Below are positions 45,141 to 54,479 of a DNA stretch of 64,000 nt, piece by piece. The notes under the pieces are model-generated. The model did no database searches and was not told the DNA's origin. It was given only the letters and a program-made list of their open reading frames with translations. Numbering within the stretch: the stretch's first letter is position 1; each line of letters starts with the position of its first letter. A program made the position numbers and the translations under genes. Origin of the DNA: Bradyrhizobium sp. Ec3.3 (lineage in GTDB: Bacteria; Pseudomonadota; Alphaproteobacteria; Rhizobiales; Xanthobacteraceae); the NCBI RefSeq assembly GCF_000472925.1, contig NZ_AXAS01000024.1:62001-126000 (forward strand), written 5' to 3'.

Positions 45141-46949
45141 CTACGCGCGAACGCGGACGTAGCTGCCGGGTGCGTCCTCGATCGGCGGCACCGCCGCGCT
45201 GCCAACGGTGCGCGCCGGGACCTCCTCGGGGTCGAGCCCGCCCAGCCATTCGCGCCAGTCCGGCCACCACGAGCCCTTGTGCTCCTCTGCGCCCTTCATC
45301 CACTGCGTAACGTTGACGTCCCTGATGTTGTCGTTGGTCCAGTACTGGTACTTGTTCGAGGCCGGCGGGTTGACGACGCCTGCAATGTGGCCCGAGCCCG
45401 ACAGCACGTATTTCACCGGACCGCCGAAGAACTGCGAGCCGTAGAGCACGGATTCGGCCGGCGCGATGTGGTCCTCGCGAGTGGCGAGATTGTAGACGGG
45501 CACCTTGACCTTGGAGAGATCGAGCAGCGTGTTGTCGAGCACCAGGCTGCCTGTCGACAGCCGGTTCTCCAGGTAGCAGTTGCGCAAGTAATAGGAATGG
45601 TTCGCCGCCGTCATGCGGGTTGCGTCCGAATTCCAGTGCAAGAGGTCGAACGCGCTCGGCTGCTGGCCCTTCAGATAGTTGCTGACGACATAGGACCAGA
45701 TCAGGTCGTTGGAGCGCAGCATGTTGAAGGCCATCGCCATCTTGGAGCCTTCGAGCACGCCGGCGGCCTTCATGTCGTGCTCGAGTGCCGAGATCTGCTC
45801 CTCGTCGACGAACACGAGGAGATCGCCGGCATGGGTGAAGTCGACCTGCGCGGCGAAGAACGTCGCCGAAGCGACGCGCTGGCGGCGCTTCTCGGCAAGC
45901 CAGGCCAGCGTGGTCGCGAGCATCGTGCCGCCGACGCAATAGCCGGCGGTGTGCACCTTCATCTCGCCGGTCGCCTGCTCGATCACGTCCATCGCCGTGA
46001 GCGGGCCTTCCTTCATGTAGTCTTCCCAGCTCTTGTTGCCGAGCCGCTTGTCCGGGTTGACCCAGGAGATCACGAACACGGTGATGCCCTGGTCGACGCA
46101 CCATTTGATGTAGGATTTGTCCGGCTTGAGATCGAGAATGTAGAACTTGTTGATCCAGGGCGGCACGATCAGGAGCGGCGTGCGCAGCACCTTCTCGGTG
46201 GTCGGCTCATACTGGATGAGCTGCATCATCTCGTTCTGGTAGATCACCTTGCCGGGCGTCGTCGCCATGTTGACGCCGAGCTCGAGATTGTCCGGATTGG
46301 ATTGGCGGATCTTCAGCATGCCCTTGCCGGCCGCGATGTCCTCGGCCAGCATTTGCAGGCCCTTGGCCAGATTGTCGCCGGAGCTTGCGACTGTCTGGCG
46401 GAGCACCTCCGGATTGGTCAGCACGAAATTCGACGGCGACAGCGCGTTGGTGACCTGCTGCACGTAAAACTCCGCCTTGCGGCGGGTGTGCGGATCGAGC
46501 CCTTGCGCGTCGTTCACCAGCTCCTGCGCGCGCTTGGTGGTGAGCAGATAGAGCTGCATCATGAAATCGAAGAACTGGTTCGATTTCCATTCGGGATCGG
46601 CGAAGCGCTTGTCACGTGGCGAGGGCGCGATCGCGGGCGGCGCGTCCTCGCCGGCCATGCGGCGGGCCGCCGAGCCCCAGAGGTCGAGATAATCCTTGGC
46701 GAGCCGCGTCTGGAGCTCCGAGGAGCGCGCATTGTCCGACAGCCAATATTCCGCGACCGCGGTGAAGGTCTTGACCATCTCGGTGAGCTCGGGCGGCGGC
46801 CGGTCCTGGACCTCGCCGGTCTCGCGCGGCTTCAGGTAAGCGGCGAGCGCCTTGCCTCCGCTTTCCATGGCCCGCGCGACGTTCATCGCGAAGGCTTCCG
46901 AATCGAACTTCTTCTCGGATGTGGTCGTGTCGGTCGTGACGATACTCAT
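45141..46949 (-). CDS. phaC: Class I poly(3-hydroxyalkanoate) synthase
   Basis: The 602-residue enzyme polymerises (R)-3-hydroxyacyl-CoA into carbon-storage granules. The lipase-box-like nucleophile is GYCVGGTML (catalytic Cys), the Asp lies in ATREDHIAPAESV and the His in SGSGHIAGVVNPP. The length and FILDLKP/WVNPDKRLGNKSWEDY segments are those of class I synthases. No other pha genes are next to it. The ATG at 46949 lacks a strong ribosome-binding site. Confidence 0.95.
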   Translation of the reverse strand: MSIVTTDTTTSEKKFDSEAFAMNVARAMESGGKALAAYLKPRETGEVQDRPPPELTEMVKTFTAVAEYWLSDNARSSELQTRLAKDYLDLWGSAARRMAGEDAPPAIAPSPRDKRFADPEWKSNQFFDFMMQLYLLTTKRAQELVNDAQGLDPHTRRKAEFYVQQVTNALSPSNFVLTNPEVLRQTVASSGDNLAKGLQMLAEDIAAGKGMLKIRQSNPDNLELGVNMATTPGKVIYQNEMMQLIQYEPTTEKVLRTPLLIVPPWINKFYILDLKPDKSYIKWCVDQGITVFVISWVNPDKRLGNKSWEDYMKEGPLTAMDVIEQATGEMKVHTAGYCVGGTMLATTLAWLAEKRRQRVASATFFAAQVDFTHAGDLLVFVDEEQISALEHDMKAAGVLEGSKMAMAFNMLRSNDLIWSYVVSNYLKGQQPSAFDLLHWNSDATRMTAANHSYYLRNCYLENRLSTGSLVLDNTLLDLSKVKVPVYNLATREDHIAPAESVLYGSQFFGGPVKYVLSGSGHIAGVVNPPASNKYQYWTNDNIRDVNVTQWMKGAEEHKGSWWPDWREWLGGLDPEEVPARTVGSAAVPPIEDAPGSYVRVRA

Positions 46950-47214
46950 GGCAAGAACAGTAACGATTCATTGCGCGTTCGTCACCGCGAAGCTCGTACC
47001 ATCTACGGTTAATCGCCCGCGAACATGTGCTGCACTGCGATATAGTTCTTGGTTCTGTCACAATCAGGGTTCACCAACGGCGCAGGGGTCTTGTTTAGTA
47101 AGCGTCTTGGATGTGGTCGGCTCACGCCATTGAGGGCAGCAATGGTTTGAGCTGAGGCACGCTGTTGGGTAAGCTCCATCGGCCGTGCTGTTGGGACGAG
47201 TAGGGGATTCCCTG
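46950..47214. other. Gap upstream of phaC and the lipoprotein gene
   Basis: 265 bases between two divergent genes. It must contain both promoters. No clear operator or RNA is visible. Confidence 0.35.
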
Positions 47215-47499
47215 GTGTTGGCGTTGAGGGACCGACAAACGAGGCGGCTTGCGCCGTGCGCGCTGCTCATTATTGCGTTTACGCTCGGCGGCTGCTCAAG
47301 CCAGATCGCCGATTTGATGCCGGCTGACACGCAGCCGCATCCGAAGGAGGCGGGTGGCTATCTGCCCGTGCATGATCTGCCGCCGGCGCGCGACGAGGCG
47401 GTGATTCCGCCGGATCAGCGCGCCAAGATCGAAGCCGAACTGGCCGCCGCGCGCGACCGCCAGGCCACGGCGGCGGCCAAGGATGCGAGCGGCAAATAG
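47215..47499 (+). CDS. Small lipoprotein
   Basis: The 94-residue protein has a basic start (LALRDRQTRR), a hydrophobic segment (LAPCALLIIAFTLGG) and a lipobox LGGC followed by SSQIADLMPAD, so it is probably lipid-anchored. The rest is Pro- and charged-residue-rich (PPDQRAKIEAELAAARDRQ). I placed the start at the GTG at 47215 behind AGGGGA; an earlier start at 47185 is possible. It is divergent from phaC. The family is unknown to me, and the layout resembles small lipoproteins seen across Bradyrhizobium. Confidence 0.72.
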   Translation: MLALRDRQTRRLAPCALLIIAFTLGGCSSQIADLMPADTQPHPKEAGGYLPVHDLPPARDEAVIPPDQRAKIEAELAAARDRQATAAAKDASGK

Positions 47500-47728
47500 C
47501 CCTGATCCAAGTAACCGCGCGCGAGGTAATCGCTGGCGTGCCCGCTGGTCCGTGCTAAAAGATCGTCATTCAGCCGAAAGTCAGGGTGAGGGAGTTCAGC
47601 CCCCGCCTTAAGAATTTTGCTCTAAGCGCTTGATTTGGAGTGATTTTCAGGCGGGATCCGGCATCATCTCGATTGAATTGTCGAGGCCGCCCGATTCTGC
47701 CCTGGCCGGTGCTCGGAGCCTGGAACCC

Positions 47729-48949
47729 ATGGAAGAATTTTACCGTATCCGCCGTCTGCCGCCTTACGTGTTCGAACAGGTCAACCGGGCCAAGGCGGCC
47801 GCGCGGAACGCCGGCGCCGACATCATCGACCTCGGTATGGGCAATCCGGACCTGCCGGCCCCGCCGCACGTGCTGGAGAAGCTCAAGGAGACCCTCGGCA
47901 AGCCGCGCACTGACCGCTACTCCGCTTCGCGCGGCATCCCCGGCTTGCGCAAGGCGCAGGCGGGCTATTACGCCCGCCGCTTCGGTGTGAAGCTCAACCC
48001 GGACACCCAGATCGTCGCGACGCTCGGCTCGAAGGAAGGCTTTGCCAACGTGGCGCAGGCGATCACCGCGCCGGGTGACGTCATCCTCTGTCCCAATCCG
48101 AGCTATCCGATTCACGCCTTCGGCTTTTTGATGGCGGGCGGCGTGATTCGCTCGGTGCCGTCGGAGCCGACGCCGCAGTTCTTCGAGGCGGTCGAGCGGG
48201 CGATCGTTCATTCGATCCCGAAACCGCTCGCGCTCGTCGTCTGCTATCCCTCGAATCCGACGGCCTATGTCGCGAGCCTCGACTTCTACAAGGACCTCGT
48301 CGCCTTCGCGAAGAAGCACGAGATCCTGATCCTGTCGGATCTTGCTTATGCCGAGGTCTATTTCGACGAGAACAACCCGCCACCCTCCGTGCTCCAGGTG
48401 CCCGGCGCGATGGACGTCACCGTCGAGTTCACCTCGATGTCGAAGACGTATTCGATGGCCGGCTGGCGCATGGGCTTTGCGGTCGGCAATGAGCGCGTCA
48501 TCGCAGCTCTCGCCCGCGTGAAGTCCTATCTCGATTACGGCGCGTTCACGCCGGTCCAGGTCGCCGCGACCGCGGCGCTGAACGGCCCCGACGATTGCAT
48601 CAAGGAGATGCGCGACACCTATCGCAAGCGCCGCGACGCGCTGGTGGAGTCGTTCGGCCGCGCCGGCTGGGAGATCCCGCCGCCGGATGCCTCGATGTTC
48701 GCATGGGCGCCGCTGCCCGAAGCCTTCCGCAGCGTCGGCAGCATGGAGTTCGCGACCCTGATGGTCGAGAAATCCGGCGTGGTGGTCTCGCCCGGCGTCG
48801 GCTTCGGCGAGCATGGTGAAGGATATGTCCGCATCGCCATGGTGGAAAACGAGCAACGGATCAGGCAGGCCGCACGTGGCGTGCGCCGCTTCCTTGAAAG
48901 CGGCATCGAAACGTTGCACAACGTCGTTCCGCTCGCCAATCGGCGTTAA
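47729..48949 (+). CDS. Class I/II aminotransferase (AlaC-like)
   Basis: The 406-residue PLP enzyme has DIIDLGMGNPDLPAPPHV, the PLP Lys in TSMSKTYSMAGWRMGF and the conserved Tyr/Asp region ILSDLAYAEVYFD. It belongs to the AlaC/LL-DAP-aminotransferase-like group found next to hom in Rhizobiales. Its exact substrate is inferred to be an amino acid such as alanine, glutamate or one near the aspartate pathway. The ATG at 47729 fits the family. It ends 28 bases before hom. Confidence 0.88.
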   Translation: MEEFYRIRRLPPYVFEQVNRAKAAARNAGADIIDLGMGNPDLPAPPHVLEKLKETLGKPRTDRYSASRGIPGLRKAQAGYYARRFGVKLNPDTQIVATLGSKEGFANVAQAITAPGDVILCPNPSYPIHAFGFLMAGGVIRSVPSEPTPQFFEAVERAIVHSIPKPLALVVCYPSNPTAYVASLDFYKDLVAFAKKHEILILSDLAYAEVYFDENNPPPSVLQVPGAMDVTVEFTSMSKTYSMAGWRMGFAVGNERVIAALARVKSYLDYGAFTPVQVAATAALNGPDDCIKEMRDTYRKRRDALVESFGRAGWEIPPPDASMFAWAPLPEAFRSVGSMEFATLMVEKSGVVVSPGVGFGEHGEGYVRIAMVENEQRIRQAARGVRRFLESGIETLHNVVPLANRR

Positions 48950-48976
48950 TTCCTTCCGGCAGGTTTTCGAAGCATT

Positions 48977-50293
48977 ATGGTCGCACCCCTGAAAGTGGGT
49001 ATCGCGGGGCTCGGCACTGTGGGCGCCGAAGTTATCCGCTTGATTGAAACCCAGGCCCGTGTGCTCGCGGGCCGCAGCGGCCGGGGCATTCGCGTTGTCG
49101 CCGTCACCGCGCGCTCCAAGGCGAAGAAGCGCGGCATCGACCTGCGCGGCGTTGAATGGGCCAAGGATCCGCTCGCGCTCGCCTCGCACCCGGACATCGA
49201 CTGCTTCGTCGAACTGATGGGCGGGGCAGGCGACCCCGCGCTCTCCGCGGTCGAGGCTGCGCTGAGCGCCGGCAAGTCGGTCGTCACCGCCAACAAGGCG
49301 CTGCTCGCCAAGCACGGCATCAAGCTGGCGAAAGCCGCCGAAAAGCACGGCGGCGCGCTGAATTTCGAGGCAGCCGTCGGTGCCGCGATTCCCGTCATTA
49401 AAACGTTACGCGAAGGTCTCGCCGGAACCGGCATCAACCGCGTCTACGGCATCCTCAACGGTACCTGCAATTACATCCTGACCCGGATGGAGCAGGAGGG
49501 CCTGTCTTTTGCCGAATGCCTGAAGGATGCGCAGCGGCTCGGCTATGCCGAGGCCAATCCGTCCTTCGACGTCGACGGCCACGACACCGCGCAGAAGCTC
49601 GCGATCCTGGCGAGCCTCGCCTTCGGCACGAAAGTTGCTCAAAAGGCCGTGTATGTCGAAGGCATCTCCTCGATCGCTCCGGAAGATCTTCGCGCGGCCG
49701 CCGATCTCGGCTACCGCGTCAAGCTGCTCGGCGTTGCCGTGCGCACCGCCAAGGGCATCGAGCAGCGCGTGCATCCGACCATGGTTCCAAAGTCGTCCTC
49801 GATTGCGCAGGTGATGGGTGTCACCAATGCGGTCACGATCGATGGCGAAGGTATTCCGCCGATCACGCTGGTCGGCCCCGGCGCGGGCGGTGCTGCGACC
49901 GCATCAGCCGTTGTCGCAGACATCGCCGATGTTGCGCGTGGCATTCGCGCCAATCCGTTCGGCCGGCCGGTCGCGCAATTGCACGACACCAGCAAGGCAC
50001 CGATGGAGCGGCACGAGGGCGGCTACTACATCCGCCTTTTGGCGCGCGATTTTCCGGGTACCGCGGCCGCGATCGCCACGAGGCTCGCCGAGCAGAAGAT
50101 TTCGATCGAATCCATCGTGCAGCGCCACCCCAACGGGGCCGCGCCGCAGACATCAGGCAAGGCTGTACCCGTGCCTGTCATCCTGATCACTTATGCGACC
50201 CACGAGGACGCCGTGCGCCGCGCGCTTGCCGCCGTTCAGCACGACAAGGTGATCAGCGGACGGCCGCAGGTGATCCGGATCGAGAAGAACTAG
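48977..50293 (+). CDS. hom: Homoserine dehydrogenase
   Basis: The 438-residue enzyme converts aspartate semialdehyde to homoserine for threonine and methionine. It has the NAD(P) fold VGIAGLGTVGAEVI, VVTANKALLAKHG, the catalytic NGTCNYILTRM and SFDVDGHDTAQKLAIL, and a C-terminal ACT domain (DFPGTAAAIATRLAEQKISIESIVQ) for feedback by threonine. It lies between the aminotransferase and glpX, an arrangement common in Rhizobiales. Confidence 0.96.
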   Translation: MVAPLKVGIAGLGTVGAEVIRLIETQARVLAGRSGRGIRVVAVTARSKAKKRGIDLRGVEWAKDPLALASHPDIDCFVELMGGAGDPALSAVEAALSAGKSVVTANKALLAKHGIKLAKAAEKHGGALNFEAAVGAAIPVIKTLREGLAGTGINRVYGILNGTCNYILTRMEQEGLSFAECLKDAQRLGYAEANPSFDVDGHDTAQKLAILASLAFGTKVAQKAVYVEGISSIAPEDLRAAADLGYRVKLLGVAVRTAKGIEQRVHPTMVPKSSSIAQVMGVTNAVTIDGEGIPPITLVGPGAGGAATASAVVADIADVARGIRANPFGRPVAQLHDTSKAPMERHEGGYYIRLLARDFPGTAAAIATRLAEQKISIESIVQRHPNGAAPQTSGKAVPVPVILITYATHEDAVRRALAAVQHDKVISGRPQVIRIEKN

Positions 50294-50306
50294 AGCATGA
50301 TCCGGA
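50293..50306. repeat. Half copy of GAGCATGATC-type intergenic repeat
   Basis: GAGCATGATCCGGA directly after the hom stop matches the left end of the repeat at 19868-19964. The right half is absent. Confidence 0.45.
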
Positions 50307-50386
50307 AGAGCGGTTCGAACCGAACCGAGACGTTGCGAATTGATGCGGCGGACATCCGCTGAGAGCTGTTTTGAAGGAGTGAGCCA

Positions 50387-51388
50387 ATGTCGACCCATAT
50401 TTCAGTCCCCCCGCAGATGCTGCTCGAGCGCATTCTCACGCTGGAGATCGTGCGGGTGACGGAACGGGCGGCGGTGTCGTCGGCGCGACTGCGCGGGCAT
50501 GGGCAGGAGAAGGCGGCCGACCAGGCCGCCGTCGACGCCATGCGGCGCGAGCTCAACAAGCTGCCGATCCAGGGCACCATCGTGATCGGCGAGGGCGAGC
50601 GCGACGAGGCGCCGATGCTCTATATCGGCGAGCAGGTCGGCCTCAAGGCCGGCCCCCAGGTCGACATCGCGGTCGACCCGCTCGAAGGCACCACGCTGTG
50701 CGCCAAGAACATGCCGGGTTCGATCGCCACCATGGCGATGGCCGACGGCGGCACGCTGCTGCACGCCCCGGACGTCTACATGCAGAAGCTCGCGATCGGC
50801 CCCGGCTACGACAAGGGCGTGGTCGAGCTCGATGCCTCGCCCGCCGATAACGTCCGGCGTCTCGCCAAGGCCAAGGGGGTCAAGCCGGAAGGCATCACCG
50901 TTCTCGTACTCGACCGTCCGCGCCACGCCGACATCATTCAGAGCGTGCGTTCGACCGGCGCGGCCGTGCGCCTCATCACCGACGGCGACGTCGCCGGCGT
51001 GATCCACTGCGCCGACCCCGACAACACCGGCGTCGACATGTATCTCGGCACGGGCGGCGCGCCGGAAGGCGTGCTCGCGGCGGTGGCGCTGCGCTGCATC
51101 GGCGGCCAGATGCAGTGCCGGCTCATTCTCGACTCCGACGAGAAGCGCGAGCGCGCCGCCAAGATGGGCGTCAACGATCCCAAGATGATCTACGGTATCG
51201 AGGACATGGCGCGCGGCGACTGCCTGTTCGCGGCCACCGGCGTCACCACCGGCTCGCTGCTCTCGGGCGTCAAGTTCCGCAAGGACGGCGTGATCGAGAC
51301 CGAAACGGTCGTGATGCGCTCGGTCACCGGCACCGTGCGCTACATCAAGGCCGAGCACCGGCAGTTGGAGAAGTTCTACCTGGGCTGA
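50387..51388 (+). CDS. glpX: Class II fructose-1,6-bisphosphatase
   Basis: The 333-residue GlpX enzyme dephosphorylates fructose-1,6-bisphosphate in gluconeogenesis. It has AVDAMRRELNKLPIQGTIVIGEGERDEAPM, the metal-site DPLEGTTLCA and GTGGAPEGVLAAVALRC. GAAGGAG precedes the ATG. In many Rhizobiales recJ follows directly; here recJ is 9.8 kb further on. Confidence 0.95.
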   Translation: MSTHISVPPQMLLERILTLEIVRVTERAAVSSARLRGHGQEKAADQAAVDAMRRELNKLPIQGTIVIGEGERDEAPMLYIGEQVGLKAGPQVDIAVDPLEGTTLCAKNMPGSIATMAMADGGTLLHAPDVYMQKLAIGPGYDKGVVELDASPADNVRRLAKAKGVKPEGITVLVLDRPRHADIIQSVRSTGAAVRLITDGDVAGVIHCADPDNTGVDMYLGTGGAPEGVLAAVALRCIGGQMQCRLILDSDEKRERAAKMGVNDPKMIYGIEDMARGDCLFAATGVTTGSLLSGVKFRKDGVIETETVVMRSVTGTVRYIKAEHRQLEKFYLG

Positions 51389-51396
51389 GGCTCTCT

Positions 51397-51487
51397 GTCA
51401 TTCCGGGGCTCGCGAAGCGAGAACCCGGAATCTCGCGCCACAACTTCTAGATTCCGGGTTCGATGCTGCGCATCGCCCCGGAATGAC
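51397..51487. repeat. REP-like palindrome, family 2, copy 2
   Basis: A 91-base palindrome with GTCATTCCGGGG ... CCCCGGAATGAC arms and inner AGATTCCGGGTTC/GAACCCGGAATCT arms. It is the longer form of the element at 18640-18679. It marks the junction between glpX and the accessory block. Confidence 0.8.
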
Positions 51488-51527
51488 AACGATAAGAAGA
51501 CAACGATAAAAATAAGAGGAAGCGCAC

Positions 51528-52247
51528 ATGTCCGATCTGTCCGCCGTCAAAGCCCTTGTCTTCGACGTCTTCGGCACGGTCGTCGACTGGCGCACCAGCC
51601 TGATCACCGACTTCATGTGGTGGGCGAAGCGCCGCGGCATCGCCGCCGACTGGACCGCGCTGGTCGACGGCTGGCGCGGGATGTACATCGCCTCGATGGA
51701 CGACGTGCGCAAACACCCCGAGCGCGGCTATGTCATCCTCGACGATTTGCACCGCCGCTCGCTGGAGAAGCTGGTCGAGAAGTTCGCGATCAAGGGCCTT
51801 AACGAAGCCGATCTCGATTACCTCACCAAGGGCTGGCATCGCCTGCACCCCTGGCCCGACAGCGTCGCGGGCCTGACGCGGCTGAAAGCCAAATTCGTGA
51901 TCTCGCCGCTGTCGAACGGCAACGTCGCGCTGCTCACCAACATGGCGAAGTTCGCGAGGCTCCCGTGGGACCTCGTGATGTCGGCCGAGCTGTTCGAGCA
52001 CTACAAGCCCGATCCCGAGACCTATCTCGGCGCCGCGCGCCTCCTCGGCCTCAAGCCGGAGGAGGTGATGATGGTCGCCGCCCACAATTACGACCTGAAG
52101 GCCGCACAGAGCCACGGCTTGAAGACCGCCTTCGTCGCTCGCCCGACCGAATATGGTCCGCTTCAGAAGATCGACTTCGAAGCCACGGGCGACTGGGACA
52201 TCGTCGCGAAGGATTTTGGCGGGATTGCCGATCGGCTGGGGTGCTAG
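51528..52247 (+). CDS. Haloacid dehalogenase type II (HAD)
   Basis: The 239-residue protein has the HAD nucleophile in LVFDVFGTVVDWR, the Ser/Thr motif SPLSNGNVALL, the Lys in HYKPDPETYL and an HNYDLKAA end motif (usual form in type II: AH.WDxxGA). Type II enzymes hydrolyse 2-haloalkanoic acids; many homologues have other phosphatase roles, so the activity is inferred. It is the first gene of the accessory block, behind GAGGAAG. Confidence 0.87.
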   Translation: MSDLSAVKALVFDVFGTVVDWRTSLITDFMWWAKRRGIAADWTALVDGWRGMYIASMDDVRKHPERGYVILDDLHRRSLEKLVEKFAIKGLNEADLDYLTKGWHRLHPWPDSVAGLTRLKAKFVISPLSNGNVALLTNMAKFARLPWDLVMSAELFEHYKPDPETYLGAARLLGLKPEEVMMVAAHNYDLKAAQSHGLKTAFVARPTEYGPLQKIDFEATGDWDIVAKDFGGIADRLGC

Positions 52248-52298
52248 GGCAGGGCGCTTACAAACTCTGGTGGCCCCCCCGAGAGTGATGCGTCGCTT

Positions 52299-52904
52299 TC
52301 AAGGCTCGGTCGAGCGGAACGTGTCCTCGTCGGCTAAACGCTTCGCTAGTTCGCGCAGGCGTGGCATCCGCGCAGCCGTGTCGATGCCGAGTCCCCTTGC
52401 GAGCCGTTCCGCGACGAAAGCGGTGACATCGGCCTGGGTGAGACGGCCGAGCAGCAAATAGGGCGAGCCCTGCTCGATCATTGCATCGATCGTAGCTAGC
52501 GCATTCGTCATCTGCGCCATGCAATCGTCGATCCAGGGCTGGTGCAGCTTTTCCGGCGGACGATGATTGCGCTCGTAGGCGGCCTGAAGGCCTTTCTCGC
52601 ACGCCCCCATCATGAGCGCGGCAACCTTTTGCACGGCGCGGCGGTCCCGGCCGGCGGCAGGCGTCAAGGCGCGATGGCGACCATACATTTCGTCCAGATG
52701 GTCGATGATGGCGTTGCTGTCGACCAGCGTCTCACCATCGTCGAGCACAAGCGCGGGGATCCGGCCGAGCGGGTTGCTTGCGAGTACCTTGTCCCGATCG
52801 CCGAAGCCTGAAAGAGGCCGCTGCTCGAACGGCACCTCATAGATCTTGAGCGTTATTGCGACGCGCCGCGTGAAGGGCGATCGGTTTACCCCAATGAGCA
52901 GCAT
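52299..52904 (-). CDS. Glutathione S-transferase family protein
   Basis: The 201-residue protein has an N-terminal thioredoxin-fold domain (LIGVNRSPFTRRVAITLKIYEVPFEQ, NPLGRIPALVLDDGETLVDSNAIIDHLDE) and a helical C-terminal domain. The active-site region has Ser-Pro-Phe, with no cysteine, so it differs from the CPY-type GST at 6303. The start at 52904 follows GAGGACGAG; the longer frame starts with TTG. It is convergent with the HAD gene. Confidence 0.87.
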   Translation of the reverse strand: MLLIGVNRSPFTRRVAITLKIYEVPFEQRPLSGFGDRDKVLASNPLGRIPALVLDDGETLVDSNAIIDHLDEMYGRHRALTPAAGRDRRAVQKVAALMMGACEKGLQAAYERNHRPPEKLHQPWIDDCMAQMTNALATIDAMIEQGSPYLLLGRLTQADVTAFVAERLARGLGIDTAARMPRLRELAKRLADEDTFRSTEP

Positions 52905-53119
52905 CTCGTCCTCGATAGAGGGGCGCAACTAGCCCGAAACGAAGCCTGGGCGCGGTGTCCAGATCACTGACCATACGGCATTTGCCAAATCCCGCATTCT
53001 CTATCAGGTTGTGGTCGGATTGCGCTTAAATCAGGTGCGATCGTACCAGGCAAGTGTCATTCCTTACCGTTGGAGCAGGTTCGTGTAGCATCGGCACTCC
53101 CTGAAGAAGTCGGAAAACC

Positions 53120-53536
53120 ATGAGCAAAACGGTTCCCGAATGCTATCAGCATCTGCGGACGTTCGCCTTCGGCGACAGTCCCGCGCTCGCCGATGAATTG
53201 CTCGAACTGGTCATCAAAGGCATCAAGACCGCAACGTGCAGCACGGAAGACGAGCCGAACACCTCGACGCCTGGCGAGCGCTGGGTCGTCCTCGACGGAC
53301 GCGGAGAACCGCGCTGTGCCATCGAAACCACCGAGGTCACGTATCGGCGCTTCAACGAAGTCGACGCCGCCTTTGCCTACGATGAAGGCGAGGGCGATCG
53401 GAGCCTGGCCTATTGGGGGAGTGCCCATCGCGCTTATTTCGGACGGCTCGGACGATTCAGCGAGGACATGATGCTGATGTGCGAGCGCTTCCGCCTGGTC
53501 GAGGTCTTCGACGATCTCCCACATTCCGAACAGTAG
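53120..53536 (+). CDS. ASCH domain protein
   Basis: The 138-residue protein fits the ASCH fold (related to PUA, RNA-binding): LLELVIKGIKTATCSTEDEPNTSTPGERWVVLDGRGEPRCAIETTEVTYRRFNEVD, then SLAYWGSAHRAYFG. ASCH proteins are thought to bind RNA or act on modified nucleosides such as N4-acetylcytidine; which applies here is unknown. No partner gene is seen. Confidence 0.85.
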   Translation: MSKTVPECYQHLRTFAFGDSPALADELLELVIKGIKTATCSTEDEPNTSTPGERWVVLDGRGEPRCAIETTEVTYRRFNEVDAAFAYDEGEGDRSLAYWGSAHRAYFGRLGRFSEDMMLMCERFRLVEVFDDLPHSEQ

Positions 53537-53704
53537 CTGAACTTTGCTTGCGTGCGGCCGGCCGAGCGTGTCCGCTCAAGAGGCTGACTTCGGAGCCGCC
53601 GGCAACTTGGAGTTCGTCGCCACCGGTTTGGGCGGCATCACCAACAGGCTGGAGTGCTGTCAGGCGCGCGTAGGAACGTCGGAGGTCGGCTCTGGTTGCC
53701 GATC

Positions 53705-53875
53705 ATGTCTGCCGTGACAAATCTGCTTGCTCGAAGGCGACAGCTGCTCAAGCAGCTCGAGAGTGGCTCGTCGGACGTTTCACGCCAGGAAACCGAGCGT
53801 CAGCTTGAGCAAATCGATACAGCGCTGGAGTTGCTGGAGTGGTTAGCCAAAAGCAGAGATCACCATAAGCCATGA
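53705..53875 (+). CDS. Small coiled-coil protein (56 residues)
   Basis: The short protein (SAVTNLLARRRQLLKQLESG, then ETERQLEQIDTALELLEWLAKSRD) has heptad-like Leu spacing suggesting two helices or a coiled coil. The ATG at 53705 is chosen; there is no strong ribosome-binding site. It has a plausible amino-acid composition for a real protein. No family is recognised. Confidence 0.5.
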   Translation: MSAVTNLLARRRQLLKQLESGSSDVSRQETERQLEQIDTALELLEWLAKSRDHHKP

Positions 53876-54055
53876 CATCGATCCGACAGAGGCCGCCCTG
53901 CGGTTGACCCAGGAGTCGCAGACGCTGCGCTTAACCCAGTTAAAGGCGACTCGACCATTCTATGGCTATTGCACGAGGGAGTTACCGATGCGCCTCGGAA
54001 CCTTCGTCGTCGGGATCGATTTAGCTCATGCGAACCCATTGAGGCAGGTGAGAAA

Positions 54056-54448
54056 GTGAACACAGGCGGGAGGCTGGAACCGGTCGCAGACAGCTTCATG
54101 AAGCGCCCGGTGCTTGTGGTGGACGACGACGTCCTGGTTCGCGCAATGATCGCGGATGTACTGCGGGGCGCGGAGCTGGTCGTCATCGAATGCAGCGATG
54201 CGGACGAGGCCCTGGAAATCCTGCGGTCAGGGATAACCGTGGCGCTGTTGCTGAGCGATGTTCGGATGCCGGGTTCGATGGACGGTGTCGGTTTGGCGAA
54301 AGCTGTCAGAACCACGCATCCCCATCTCAAGATCGCCCTTACGTCTTCGGAACGACCTCCGGAAGATGCTCTCTGCGATGAATTCTTCGCCAAGCCATGG
54401 GATTTCGGCCGCGTGATCAGAGGGGTCAAATCGCTGCTGAACGGCTAG
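54056..54448 (+). CDS. Single-domain response regulator (receiver only)
   Basis: The 130-residue protein is a lone receiver domain: acidic pocket VLVVDDD (residues 23-25), phospho-acceptor Asp68 in LLLSDVRMPG, LTSSERP and the conserved Lys in FFAKPWDF. There is no output domain. Such proteins often act in relay to a histidine phosphotransferase or compete for phosphate. The GTG at 54056 follows AGGTGAG; a later ATG at 54098 is possible. It stands 31 bases from a degenerate sister. Confidence 0.82.
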   Translation: MNTGGRLEPVADSFMKRPVLVVDDDVLVRAMIADVLRGAELVVIECSDADEALEILRSGITVALLLSDVRMPGSMDGVGLAKAVRTTHPHLKIALTSSERPPEDALCDEFFAKPWDFGRVIRGVKSLLNG

Positions 54449-54479
54449 GAACGCTCCAGCGCTGCACCGGTTAGCCGGC

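Noticed and set aside
47570..49348. 592-codon minus-strand open frame opposite the aminotransferase and hom
   Set aside because: Shadow of two well-supported genes; it spans their intergenic gap and has no recognisable motif.
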